Part shown: one piece after another, positions 7,484 through 15,769 of the stretch | Numbering within the stretch: the first letter of the stretch is position 1 | How the letters are laid out: every line of letters starts with the position of its first letter | Source of the DNA: Lachnospiraceae bacterium | GTDB lineage: Bacteria > Bacillota > Clostridia > Lachnospirales > Lachnospiraceae | Reading direction: 5' to 3' | NCBI GenBank assembly: GCA_015057275.1 | Contig: SVEO01000006.1 | Coordinates: forward strand, 1 to 64,000 | Length of the DNA: 64,000 bases | Notes under the pieces: generated by a model | What the model saw: only the letters and a program-made list of their open reading frames with translations | Database searches by the model: none | Told to the model about the DNA's origin: nothing | Made by a program: the position numbers and the translations under genes

Positions 7484-8108
7484 AGAAGCTTTACTTTTAT
7501 ATGCGGTAACAGACCGCACTTGGCTACGCGGAGACACTTTGTACAGTCAGGTGGAAGAGACATTAGCAGGCGGTGTTACGTTCGTGCAGCTGCGCGAGAA
7601 AAATTTGGATGAACAGAGCTTTTATGAGGAAGCAGTAGCGTTAAAGAAGCTTTGTGCAAAATATAATGTACCTTTTGTTATTAATGATAATGTCGAGATT
7701 GCGGTTGCAATGGATGCGGATGGTGTGCATGTAGGGCAGAGCGATATGGAGGCCGGCGACGTGCGGGCGAAGCTTGGAGCGGATAAAATCATCGGTGTTT
7801 CGGCAAGCACGGTTGAGCAGGCGATTCTGGCAGAGCAGCGAGGTGCTGATTACCTCGGTGTGGGCGCAGTATTCCCAACCGGAACAAAGACGGACGCACA
7901 GAATGTGAGTTACGAGACATTGAAAGCAATTTGCGATGCGGTGTCGATTCCGGTGGTGGCTATCGGCGGCATCACAAAAGAAAATATTATGCAGCTTTCT
8001 GGCAGCGGTATTTGCGGTGTGGCGGTGGTTAGTGCTTTGTTTGCGCAAGATGATATTGCGAAAGCTGCGGCTGAGTTGAAAGAAAAAGTGAAAAAGGCAG
8101 TAAATTAA
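7470..8108 (+). CDS. thiE: Thiamine phosphate synthase
   Basis: 212 residues. ThiE joins HMP pyrophosphate to thiazole phosphate to give thiamine phosphate. The TIM-barrel family motifs are all present: LYAVTDR, FVQLREKNL, VINDNVEIA, DGVHVGQSD, IGVSAST and LGVGAVFPTGTKTDA. The start at 7470 (MKCDKEAL) follows GAAAGAGGTG and overlaps thiM by 14 bases, giving the expected length. The substrate thiazole phosphate is the product of the preceding gene. Confidence 0.96.
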   Translation: MKCDKEALLLYAVTDRTWLRGDTLYSQVEETLAGGVTFVQLREKNLDEQSFYEEAVALKKLCAKYNVPFVINDNVEIAVAMDADGVHVGQSDMEAGDVRAKLGADKIIGVSASTVEQAILAEQRGADYLGVGAVFPTGTKTDAQNVSYETLKAICDAVSIPVVAIGGITKENIMQLSGSGICGVAVVSALFAQDDIAKAAAELKEKVKKAVN

Positions 8109-8111
8109 TAT

Positions 8112-9440
8112 ATGAAAAGAGCGAAAAAAATAGGTTATACATTGTTGTGGCTTTTCGTCATGGTGGTGATTTTCTTGTTTTCTGCACAGACGGCGGTTCA
8201 ATCGAGCGCGGAAAGCAGCTTTATCGAAGAATTATTATTAAAATTAACCGGCAACCTTCTGCCGGAAGGAATCCGTGCAAATCTGGAATTTTTGATTCGA
8301 AAAGCAGCGCACATGTCGATTTATACGTGCTTTTCAATTACCGGATTGCTGGCGGTGCGGGAGTATTTAACAGCGCTGCCATCGGCAAAAAAGCAGAGGT
8401 TGGCAAGCATTATTGTATTTCTTTCCGGCGTTCTCTATGCTTGCTCGGATGAGTGGCATCAGACTTTCGTGCCGGGCAGAGACGGCTCCCTGCGCGATGT
8501 GTTGATTGATTCGCTCGGTGTGTTGGTCGGTATCCTTCTCTTTACTTTTGTACGCATATTAAAGAAAAAGAATCGTATGAAAAAGACGAAGAAACAGCAA
8601 ATCCGTTTGATTGCGCTTGATTTGGACGGCACACTTTTAAATAGTGAAAAGAATATTTCTGCGGCATCGTTGAAAGCTTTGCAAAAAGCGGTCGATGCCG
8701 GAATCGAAATTATGGCGGTGACCGGGCGACATTTAAAGGGAGGCAAGGAAGCATTAAAGGGTGTGCCGACAGGACTGATTCGCTATATGATTACATGCAA
8801 CGGGGCGGCTGTGTATGAGATGGAAAGCGAGAAGTTGATTTTAGAAATCCCTTTTCCGGACGAAGTAGTGTTTTCTCTGCTTGCTGACCTTAATCAGCTT
8901 GCGATTATGGTGGATGCCTTTTGTGACGGGCTTGCCTATATGGATACGAAAAATGAAGCGTTTATCGAGGTACTTGAAATGCCGCCGATTATGCAGGAAT
9001 ATATGTGGAATTCGCGTATTCATGTAGAGGATATGCCGGCATATTTACAGGAGCATGGTATCCACGTGCAGAAGTTGACGATTAATTTCCGCCGGGATGA
9101 AAATGGAGAATGGATTGATCGTGACAAGACGAAAGATATCGCGCAGTCATACGGTTTGACAGCGGTAAGTGGTGGTTTTGCTAATGTTGAGTTAACGGCG
9201 CCGGAAGCAACAAAAGGCAATTCATTGCTAGCATTTGCAGAAAAGATTGGCTATAAGAAAGAAGAAATCATGGCCTTCGGTGACAGCGGTAACGACATTT
9301 CAATGTTGCTCGCGGCAGGGACCGGCGTGGCGATGGGAAATGCCGATGAGCCAGTCAAAGAGGTCGCCGATTTGATAACGGAAACGAACGATAAAGACGG
9401 TGTGGCAAAACAGATTTTATGTGTGTTGAGTGAGATATGA
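8112..9440 (+). CDS. VanZ-like membrane domain fused to a Cof-type HAD phosphatase
   Basis: 442 residues. Residues 1-153 are a VanZ-family membrane domain, recognisable from LFSAQTAVQSS, IRKAAHMSIY and YACSDEWHQTFVPGRDGSLRD, with about four TM segments. From residue 156 a complete HAD-IIB (Cof) hydrolase follows: motif I at D170-T174 (DLDGT), motif II in MAVTGRH, and motif IV at G390-D395 (GDSGNDISML). The two parts are usually separate proteins. They are joined in frame by the basic linker LKKKNRMKK. An ATG at 8577 (residue 156) could start the HAD part alone but has only a weak purine-rich stretch upstream. The ATG at 8112 is three bases past thiE, which suggests coupling. The stop overlaps the peptidase start (ATGA). 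Confidence 0.85.
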   Translation: MKRAKKIGYTLLWLFVMVVIFLFSAQTAVQSSAESSFIEELLLKLTGNLLPEGIRANLEFLIRKAAHMSIYTCFSITGLLAVREYLTALPSAKKQRLASIIVFLSGVLYACSDEWHQTFVPGRDGSLRDVLIDSLGVLVGILLFTFVRILKKKNRMKKTKKQQIRLIALDLDGTLLNSEKNISAASLKALQKAVDAGIEIMAVTGRHLKGGKEALKGVPTGLIRYMITCNGAAVYEMESEKLILEIPFPDEVVFSLLADLNQLAIMVDAFCDGLAYMDTKNEAFIEVLEMPPIMQEYMWNSRIHVEDMPAYLQEHGIHVQKLTINFRRDENGEWIDRDKTKDIAQSYGLTAVSGGFANVELTAPEATKGNSLLAFAEKIGYKKEEIMAFGDSGNDISMLLAAGTGVAMGNADEPVKEVADLITETNDKDGVAKQILCVLSEI

Positions 9441-10618
9441 ACGAGAAAATTTTAGCTTATGTTAAACAGAATCATGCGGCGACCATAGAATTGTTAAAGA
9501 AACTGGCAGCGATTCCGGCACCTTCGGGTAAGGAAGATAAACGTGCGGCATTCATTTATGAATGGTATCGCGAACAAGGGATACCGGCACATATGTTGCG
9601 GGTTGATACGGCGAAAAATGTCATTTATGAGTGGAATCCGGCCGGCATGGACAAATTTATCGTGTTCGCAGCGCACATGGACGTGATTTTCCCGGACGAG
9701 GAGCCTTTTGCCGTGACGGAAAAGGACGGACGTTTATATGCGCCTGGTGTTGGAGATGATACGGCAAACCTGGTGAATCTTTTGCTGAGTGCAAAATATG
9801 TGACCGAACATGCAGACGAATGGCAGACAAATCAGTTGCCGTACGGTATCTTGTTTGTGGCAAATTCCTGCGAAGAAGGACTGGGAAATCTCTACGGAAC
9901 AAAGTTGCTTTTTAAACAATATGAGGGAAAAATCAAAGAATTTATTTCTTTCGATGTATATTTGGATACATTGGTGGAGAAGGCGGTGGGGTCCTGCCGC
10001 TATCAGGTTAAAGTGCAGACAGTCGGTGGACATTCCTACATTGATTTTGATGAGACAATCAGGAATAAAAGTGCGATCAGCGTACTCTGCGACTTGATTA
10101 CCGAAATTGGTGCAATCCCGATTCCGACACAAGCGAAAACGACCTACAACATCGGCAAAATTGAAGGCGGCGTGTCAGTCAATACAATAGCTGAGGAGGC
10201 ATCGATGCTCGTAGAATTCCGCTCTGAGGACGGCGAATGTCTGGAATATATGAATCGAGAATTTGATTGCATCTTACACCGACACCGCTCCGAATCCGCA
10301 CCGAAAATCGGCATCGGGAAAAAGATTCTTGGTATTCGGCCGTGCAATAAAGGCGTCGAAAAAGCCGCATTGTACGAAATGACAATGCGGCATAAAAGAA
10401 TTCTCGAAAGTTATACCGGGCAGGCAGTAGAACCGGCACCAAGTTCAACGGATGCGAACATTCCGCTCTCGCTTGGCATCACAGCCAACACCATCGGCAC
10501 CGTATCGGGTGCAGGACTGCACACGCGCGGCGAATGGATTGAAATCGCCTCGATGATTCCAGGACAATGTGTGGCAATCGAAAGCGTTACATATTACTTA
10601 TCTGCCTTCTTGGTATAA
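9437..10618 (+). CDS. M20 family metallopeptidase
   Basis: 393 residues. M20 peptidases are cytoplasmic di-zinc aminoacylases or exopeptidases. The active-site layout is visible: H80 and D82 in FAAHMDV, bridging aspartate in GVGDDTANL (107-108), and the E146-E147 pair (SCEEGLGN) holding the catalytic glutamate. A dimerisation-type insertion follows (VGGHSYIDF). The specificity (dipeptide, tripeptide or N-acyl amino acid) cannot be told. It overlaps the upstream fusion gene by four bases. Its 3' end overlaps the converging lipid-kinase gene by 25 bases with no terminator between them. Confidence 0.85.
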   Translation: MNEKILAYVKQNHAATIELLKKLAAIPAPSGKEDKRAAFIYEWYREQGIPAHMLRVDTAKNVIYEWNPAGMDKFIVFAAHMDVIFPDEEPFAVTEKDGRLYAPGVGDDTANLVNLLLSAKYVTEHADEWQTNQLPYGILFVANSCEEGLGNLYGTKLLFKQYEGKIKEFISFDVYLDTLVEKAVGSCRYQVKVQTVGGHSYIDFDETIRNKSAISVLCDLITEIGAIPIPTQAKTTYNIGKIEGGVSVNTIAEEASMLVEFRSEDGECLEYMNREFDCILHRHRSESAPKIGIGKKILGIRPCNKGVEKAALYEMTMRHKRILESYTGQAVEPAPSSTDANIPLSLGITANTIGTVSGAGLHTRGEWIEIASMIPGQCVAIESVTYYLSAFLV

Positions 10619-11562
10619 AGCAAGCGAATGCGACCTTTGCCAGCAGAAAAGCTGATATGGTCGAGATAACCGAGCGATTCGCCATCGGTGTGTACCGTGC
10701 GGCACTTTTCGCTGAAAATTTCAACGTGTTTACAAGTAAGAAGGGCAACCCCCTTCTTATATTTATGCAATCCGAACAGCGAAGCAAGCAGGCCGACAAT
10801 GCAGCCAAGGATGCCCATATCGTAGAAAATGCAGAGAGCAATTTCATCAGCTTCCGGATTTGCGTGTGGAGCGAACGGGAAACCGCCCCCTTCGTATTTT
10901 AAATTGTGTGCAGATAGGAAAAATAGACGGTCCGTGTTCAGTTGCTTCTTGCCGTCCACAATAATGCGCGCCGGGGCAGATTTTTCCGTAAAAACCTGAC
11001 GAATACCTAAGAGTAGATAAGCAAGTGTGCCGAGCTTGAGTCGATTTGCCAAAGGTTTCAGTGGAGAAGTGGCAATTGCTTCTGTTACCGACGCATCAAA
11101 ACCTATGCCGCCGCTGACAAAGAAATTCTCTTTTTCATCCTGTATAGTAATAAAACCGTGGCTGAGCGCAAGCATATGTGCCGGCGTTTCCCCTTTTTTT
11201 GTCGAAGAAGAGTAGGCAGCCAAATCTGCCGCAAATTTCATAGGATCTTTGGTAAGCGCCAGTCCTCTGGCAAAGTCATTGCCGGAGCCACACGGCAGAT
11301 ACATGAGTGTTGCTTTGGCGGAGGATTCATCCTTCAGCGCCTCTAACACTTCGTGCAATGTACCGTCTCCACCTAAAATTGCAAAAACAGGGGCTTCCTC
11401 ACAAGCCAAAAGACGCGTAGCCTCCTCGGTAGCCTGTGTCGGATACTGTGTAAAGAAAACGTCGTAAGACAGGGAATATTTGATTAATTCAGGTTCTAAG
11501 TCTCTCCAAACGCTGATTCCCTTGTCAGAACCGGCTGTCGGATTTATAATAAAGTGTATCAT
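10594..11562 (-). CDS. Diacylglycerol/lipid kinase family protein (YegS/DgkB-like)
   Basis: 322 residues. The nucleotide-binding motif LGGDGTLHE and the preceding FIINPTAG, plus LPCGSGNDFARGL, identify the DAGK catalytic family, which phosphorylates diacylglycerol or related lipids at the inner membrane face. FVSGGIGFDA and HTDGE near the C-terminus match the metal-binding region. The start MIHFIINP at 11562 has GGAGG six bases upstream; further upstream codons are in frame but lack an SD. A near-consensus promoter lies just upstream (11593-11621). The gene converges on and overlaps the M20 peptidase gene. Confidence 0.88.
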   Translation of the reverse strand: MIHFIINPTAGSDKGISVWRDLEPELIKYSLSYDVFFTQYPTQATEEATRLLACEEAPVFAILGGDGTLHEVLEALKDESSAKATLMYLPCGSGNDFARGLALTKDPMKFAADLAAYSSSTKKGETPAHMLALSHGFITIQDEKENFFVSGGIGFDASVTEAIATSPLKPLANRLKLGTLAYLLLGIRQVFTEKSAPARIIVDGKKQLNTDRLFFLSAHNLKYEGGGFPFAPHANPEADEIALCIFYDMGILGCIVGLLASLFGLHKYKKGVALLTCKHVEIFSEKCRTVHTDGESLGYLDHISFSAGKGRIRLLYTKKADK

Positions 11563-11592
11563 TTTTTCCTCCGTAAGCATCATACTTCTCAT

Positions 11593-11621
11593 ATTATAAA
11601 AAAAATTTTAGAAATTTGCAA
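11593..11621 (-). promoter_or_regulatory. Promoter of the lipid kinase gene (minus strand)
   Basis: Read on the minus strand: TTGCAA (11621-11616), 17-bp spacer, TATAAT (11598-11593). Confidence 0.7.
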
Positions 11622-11867
11622 CCGTCCAATGTTTCCAAACGAGGCAAAATATGTTATGATGTGACGGAACCATCTTTAAAAGGTGATATAGGATAGAACA
11701 TGTTTATTTGATATGCACGTTTTTTTGAGGAACGTTTTGTCTGGCTTTGAGACATTTCCGGATGTCGCTCACTGGATGATAATGCAGCGCTGAACCATTG
11801 GGGAGAAGCATAAGGAAAAGGGGAAACAAGTAAAAGTGTACATATGGTATGTGATGGAGGATAAAAA
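11622..11867 (+). promoter_or_regulatory. Promoter and long leader of the metal-binding lipoprotein gene
   Basis: TTTCCA (11632-11637), a 17-bp spacer and TATGAT (11655-11660) form a plausible promoter, leaving about 200 bases of untranslated leader. I do not recognise a known riboswitch class in it. A TTTTTTT run at 11722-11728 is not preceded by a convincing hairpin. No clear Zur-type palindrome was found. Confidence 0.4.
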
Positions 11868-12827
11868 TTGAATTTAAAAAGAAAAAAAGTATTTGCTATG
11901 TCTTTTTTACTTATCGTGTTCTGCAGCATTTTATGTTTGGCAGGATGTGAGAAGAAGAATACTGAAAAAGATGATGGAAAATTAAAGGTAATTGCCACGA
12001 TTTTCAGTTACTATGATTTTGTGCGCGAGGTCGGTGGCGAACATGTTAATGTTTCGATGCTTGTGCCGGCGGGAAAAGAGGCGCATTCCTTTGAGCCAAC
12101 GGCTGCCGACTTAATTAAGATTGAGGAGGCTGACGTGTTTCTTTATAACGGCGGTGCGTTGGAAAGCTGGGTGCCGCAGATGCTTAAGTCGCTTGATGAT
12201 GTGAATGCGGTGTCGATGATGGATACGGTGGATATGGAGCTGTTGATTGCCGGACACAGCCATGAAGAACATGACCACGAGCATGAGCACGATGCTTCCG
12301 AATATGATGAACACATCTGGACGTCGCCGGCGAACGCGAAAAAGATTGTCACTCATATTGTGACGGTGTTGTCAGAGACGGATCCGGACCACAAGGATGC
12401 TTACGAGGCAAACGGCGCGGCATATATTGAAAAATTAACCGCTTTGCAGAATGAAATAAAGGAAGTAGTGAACAATGCCAAGCGAAAGACACTTATTTTC
12501 GGCGACCAGTATCCGTTATTATATTTCTCGGAAGAGTTTGGTTTGAATTATCAGGCGGCGTTCTCCGGATGCTCGGCGGATTCCGAGCCAAGCGCGGCAA
12601 CGCTTGCCTCTTTGATTGATTATGTGGCAGAGAATGATGTACCGGCAGTGTACCATATTGAGCTTAGTCAGCAAAAAATTGCCGATACGATTTGCGAGGC
12701 GACCGGTGCGAAAAAGCTTTTATTCCACACCTGCCACAATGTCACAAAAGAAGATTTGGCAAATGGCGTTACTTATTTATCACTGATGCAACAAAATATT
12801 GCGAATTTAAAGGAAGGTCTGAATTAG
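11868..12827 (+). CDS. Zinc/manganese-type ABC transporter substrate-binding lipoprotein (ZnuA-like)
   Basis: 319 residues of the cluster A-I metal-binding proteins. The N-terminus has a lysine-rich n-region and the lipobox LAGC with C27 as lipidated cysteine. Metal ligands are likely H73 (EAHSFEP) and H149 (YDEHIWTSP). The third ligand region reads LIFGDQYPLLYF, with aspartate where many ZnuA proteins have histidine. A histidine-rich loop (residues 130-141, HSHEEHDHEHEH) is typical of zinc-binding members. The start is TTG, with TGGAGG seven bases upstream. No permease or ATPase gene accompanies it, so it must use a transporter encoded elsewhere. Confidence 0.85.
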   Translation: MNLKRKKVFAMSFLLIVFCSILCLAGCEKKNTEKDDGKLKVIATIFSYYDFVREVGGEHVNVSMLVPAGKEAHSFEPTAADLIKIEEADVFLYNGGALESWVPQMLKSLDDVNAVSMMDTVDMELLIAGHSHEEHDHEHEHDASEYDEHIWTSPANAKKIVTHIVTVLSETDPDHKDAYEANGAAYIEKLTALQNEIKEVVNNAKRKTLIFGDQYPLLYFSEEFGLNYQAAFSGCSADSEPSAATLASLIDYVAENDVPAVYHIELSQQKIADTICEATGAKKLLFHTCHNVTKEDLANGVTYLSLMQQNIANLKEGLN

Positions 12828-12840
12828 ACCTTCTTTTTTT
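12813..12840 (+). terminator. Terminator overlapping the stop codon of the ZnuA-like gene
   Basis: GAAGGTCT (12813-12820), loop GAATT, AGACCTTC (12826-12833), then seven T. The TAG stop (12825-12827) lies inside the loop and the 3' arm. Confidence 0.85.
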
Positions 12841-12896
12841 GGCAAACTAATTAGGAAAGATTATGCAATTTGTTGCGAAAGTGAGGTATATATTTT

Positions 12897-13565
12897 ATGG
12901 AAGAAAGAAAAGAAGAAGAGAAAGAATCAATGGAGAAGATTTCGGAATACGGTCAGGCAATTTTGGAGTACGGACCGGAAAAACAGCGCATTTTTCTGCT
13001 AAATATCATCGGTGAAATCGAAGGACATGAAATGTCGCCGAGCAACATGAAGACAACAAAGTATGACCACGTGTTGCCGGAACTGGCGCGTATCTGTGAC
13101 GACGCGCGTATCGACGGTGTTTTAATCATTTGTAACACGGTCGGCGGCGATGTTTCCTGCGGGCTTGCTTTGGCGGAGATGATTGCTTCGGTCGGAAAAC
13201 CGACCGTGTCCTTGATTATCGGTGACAGTCATTCCATCGGAGTACCGATTGCGGTTTCAACCGATTATTCGTTTATCGCCCCGTCAGCGACAATGATTAT
13301 TCATCCGGTGCGCATGAGCGGCATGGTCATTGGTGCGCAGCAGACCTTTGATTATTTCAAAATTTTGCAGGATCGTATCTTAAGGTTTATTACCGCGCAC
13401 AGCCGGGCAGAGAAAGAACAATTAGAAGAGATGATGATGAATACCGGCATGCTGACAAAAGATTTGGGGACGATTTTGGTCGGGGAAGAGGCGGTAAAGG
13501 CCGGGCTCATTGACGAAGTCGGAGGCATGCAGCAGGCACTCGAAAAATTACACAAGATGATTTAG
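12897..13565 (+). CDS. ClpP-fold serine protease (TepA-like)
   Basis: 222 residues of the ClpP/crotonase fold group that includes B. subtilis TepA (YmfB). The oxyanion segment is NTVGGDVSCG (80-89), the nucleophile serine lies in GDSHSIGVPIAVS (S111 or S113) and the likely catalytic histidine in SATMIIHPV (H136). Members are cytosolic and smaller and more divergent than ClpP; TepA has been linked to protein translocation and spore SASP turnover in Bacillus. The start is uncertain: ATG 12897 has GTGAGG about 10 bases upstream, while ATG 12930 is an alternative giving a shorter acidic leader. It stands alone between a terminator and the pyrH promoter. Confidence 0.8.
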   Translation: MEERKEEEKESMEKISEYGQAILEYGPEKQRIFLLNIIGEIEGHEMSPSNMKTTKYDHVLPELARICDDARIDGVLIICNTVGGDVSCGLALAEMIASVGKPTVSLIIGDSHSIGVPIAVSTDYSFIAPSATMIIHPVRMSGMVIGAQQTFDYFKILQDRILRFITAHSRAEKEQLEEMMMNTGMLTKDLGTILVGEEAVKAGLIDEVGGMQQALEKLHKMI

Positions 13566-13573
13566 CATTTATC

Positions 13574-13602
13574 TTGCCACAAAAGCAAATTTATGATATT
13601 CT
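13574..13602 (+). promoter_or_regulatory. Promoter of the pyrH-frr-uppS-cdsA-dxr-rseP operon
   Basis: TTGCCA (13574-13579), 17-bp spacer, TATTCT (13597-13602). Confidence 0.55.
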
Positions 13603-13660
13603 ATTAGATAGTAATGTTTGAAGAAAACGAACGAAAAAGTGAATGGAAAGGAACGTTTTT

Positions 13661-14368
13661 ATGGAACCATTGAATAGAGTTCTCCTGAAGTTAAGCGGCG
13701 AGGCTTTGGCCGGAGATAAGAAATTCGGATTCGATGAAGCTACCTGCGTGGCAGTAGCAAAGCAGGTAAAGGTGTTAGCAGATGCAGGTGTGCAGATTGG
13801 TATCGTTATTGGCGGCGGTAACTTTTGGCGCGGTAGAACGAGCGAGAAGATCGACCGTACCAAGGCAGATGCCATCGGCATGTTGGCGACGGTTATGAAC
13901 TGCATCTATGTTTCGGAAATCTTCCGCACAGAAGGTATGAAGACACAGGTGCTCACACCATTTGAATGCGGCACATTTACAAAGACATTTTCAAAAGACA
14001 GAGCGATGAAGTACTTTGAGAAGGGTGTGATTTGCTTCTTTGCAGGAGGTATCGGTCATCCGTATTTCTCGACCGACGTGGGCATGGTATTGCGCGCGAT
14101 TGAAATCGAAGCAGACTGCATTTTAGCGGCGAAGGCAATTGACGGTGTTTACGACAGTGACCCGGCGAAGAACCCGAACGCGAAAAAGTATGACAAGCTT
14201 TCGATTAAGGAAGTGGTCGACAAGCAGCTCGGCGTTATCGACATGGCAGCCAGCGTGCTTTGCATGGAGAATAAGATTCCGATGAAGATTTTCGGCCTGA
14301 ACGAAGAAAACAGCATTATTGAAACCGTACTTGGTAATTTTACCGGCACGGAGATTACAGTAGACTAA
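13661..14368 (+). CDS. pyrH: UMP kinase
   Basis: 235 residues of the amino acid kinase fold. It phosphorylates UMP to UDP as a hexamer. The motifs are LLKLSGEAL at the N-terminus, VIGGGNFWRGR for phosphate binding, and TDVGMVLRAIEIEADCILAAK for the nucleotide site; DGVYDSDPAKNPNAKKYD is typical. The ATG at 13661 follows GGAAAGGA by eight bases; an upstream in-frame ATG at 13643 has no SD. First gene of a cluster conserved across Firmicutes, followed by frr. Confidence 0.97.
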   Translation: MEPLNRVLLKLSGEALAGDKKFGFDEATCVAVAKQVKVLADAGVQIGIVIGGGNFWRGRTSEKIDRTKADAIGMLATVMNCIYVSEIFRTEGMKTQVLTPFECGTFTKTFSKDRAMKYFEKGVICFFAGGIGHPYFSTDVGMVLRAIEIEADCILAAKAIDGVYDSDPAKNPNAKKYDKLSIKEVVDKQLGVIDMAASVLCMENKIPMKIFGLNEENSIIETVLGNFTGTEITVD

Positions 14369-14389
14369 AGGATTTGGAGGATTAGTATT

Positions 14390-14947
14390 ATGATGGAAGA
14401 ACAGATGATGGAATATGAAGAGAAAATGGAGAAATCCTTGATTACTCTGATGAATGACTACGGTACGATTCGCGCCGGCAGAGCAAACCCGCACTTACTT
14501 GACAAGATTAAAGTTGATTATTACGGAGCACCAACCCCGTTACAGCAGGTTGGTAATGTTTCTGTGCCAGAACCGCGTATGATTATGATTCAGCCATGGG
14601 ATACCAGCCTGATTCGTGACATTGAGAAGGCAATTTTAAACTCCGATTTAGGGTTAACACCGAACAACGACGGTAAGGTAATCCGCCTTATTTTCCCTGA
14701 ATTAACGGAGGAACGCCGTAAGGATTTGGCGAAAGATGTTAAGAAGAAGGCAGAGGCTGCTAAGGTGGCAGTACGTAATATCCGCCGTGATGCGAACGAT
14801 GCATTCAAGAAGGCAAAGAAGGGAAATGAAATTTCCGAAGATGAGCAGAAGATTTTAGAAGAAGAAATTCAAAAGCTCACAGACGATTACTGCGCGAAGA
14901 TTGACAAAGAGATGGAAAAGAAGTCAAAAGAAATCATGACAGTATAA
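14390..14947 (+). CDS. frr: Ribosome recycling factor
   Basis: 185 residues, the standard RRF length. With EF-G it splits the post-termination ribosome. The core signatures are RAGRANPHLLDKIKVDYYG, the segment PEPRMIMIQPWD, and VRNIRRDANDAFKKAKKG. The start ATG at 14390 is nine bases after TGGAGG. It lies 21 bases downstream of pyrH, the standard arrangement. Confidence 0.98.
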   Translation: MMEEQMMEYEEKMEKSLITLMNDYGTIRAGRANPHLLDKIKVDYYGAPTPLQQVGNVSVPEPRMIMIQPWDTSLIRDIEKAILNSDLGLTPNNDGKVIRLIFPELTEERRKDLAKDVKKKAEAAKVAVRNIRRDANDAFKKAKKGNEISEDEQKILEEEIQKLTDDYCAKIDKEMEKKSKEIMTV

Positions 14948-14957
14948 AGAAAATCTG

Positions 14958-15002
14958 CTGCCGCAAGAACACGGTTTCTTTCAGAGACTGTGATTGCGGC
15001 AG
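14958..15002 (+). other. Inverted repeat between frr and uppS
   Basis: CTGCCGCAA (14958-14966) pairs with TTGCGGCAG (14994-15002) around a 27-nt loop and is followed by TTTGTG. The T tract is too poor for a good terminator; it may be a partial terminator or an mRNA processing site within the operon. Confidence 0.5.
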
Positions 15003-15023
15003 TTTGTGCTATTGGGAGAAGAT

Positions 15024-15758
15024 ATGGATAAGAAAAATGATTTGGAAGGTTTAAAGATTCCACAGCATGTAGCGATTATTCTCGATGGCAACGGACGCTG
15101 GGCGAAAAAGCGTTTGCTGCCGCGTAACGCAGGACACGCGCAGGGCGCGAAGACTGTGGAGCAGATTTGTGAAGATGCGGCGCACATGGGCATTAAATAT
15201 TTGACAGTGTACGCATTTTCCACAGAAAACTGGAAGCGAAGCGAGGACGAGGTAAATGCCTTGATGGGATTGCTGCGTAGATATTTGGAGAACTGTTTAC
15301 AGACCGCCGAGAAGAACCGCTTGAAAGTGCGCGTCATTGGTGAGCGTTCTCGTTTGTCGGCAGATATTCGCGAGAAAATCGCAGAATTGGAAGAAGCATC
15401 GAAGGATAATGATGGATTGAATTTCACGATAGCCTTAAATTACGGCAGCCGCGATGAAATTCGACGTGCGGTAACAAAGATGATGCAGGAAGTCCGGGAT
15501 GGCAAGCTTGCACCGGAAGAAATTACCGAGGAAAAGATTTCTGCTTACCTTGACACCGCCGGCATTCCGGATCCGGATTTGCTCATCCGTACAAGCGGAG
15601 AAGAGCGCTTGTCAAACTATCTGCTTTGGCAGTTAGCGTATTCCGAATTTTATTTTACCGATGTTTTATGGCCGGATTTCAACCGTGACGAATTAGTCAA
15701 GGCCATTGTGAAATATAATGGAAGAGAAAGAAGATTTGGCGGACGTACAAAAGAGTAG
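15024..15758 (+). CDS. uppS: Isoprenyl (undecaprenyl diphosphate) synthase
   Basis: 244 residues. It condenses isopentenyl diphosphate units to make the C55 lipid carrier for peptidoglycan. The catalytic aspartate D21 is in AIILDGNGRWAKKR; AFSTENWKRS, PDLLIRTSGEERLSNYLLWQ and YSEFYFTDVLWPDF are family signatures. The ATG at 15024 follows GGGAGAAG; an upstream in-frame TTG has no SD. The supplier dxr lies downstream in the same operon. Confidence 0.97.
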   Translation: MDKKNDLEGLKIPQHVAIILDGNGRWAKKRLLPRNAGHAQGAKTVEQICEDAAHMGIKYLTVYAFSTENWKRSEDEVNALMGLLRRYLENCLQTAEKNRLKVRVIGERSRLSADIREKIAELEEASKDNDGLNFTIALNYGSRDEIRRAVTKMMQEVRDGKLAPEEITEEKISAYLDTAGIPDPDLLIRTSGEERLSNYLLWQLAYSEFYFTDVLWPDFNRDELVKAIVKYNGRERRFGGRTKE

Positions 15759-15769
15759 GAGGGTGAGAC

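Noticed and set aside
11661..11867. Metal-sensing riboswitch upstream of the ZnuA-like gene
   Set aside because: No sequence or stem pattern of the NiCo or yybP-ykoY classes was recognised, so only an unassigned leader is recorded.
14958..15002. Terminator between frr and uppS
   Set aside because: The stem is sound but the loop is long and only TTTG follows; the gene order argues for continued transcription.
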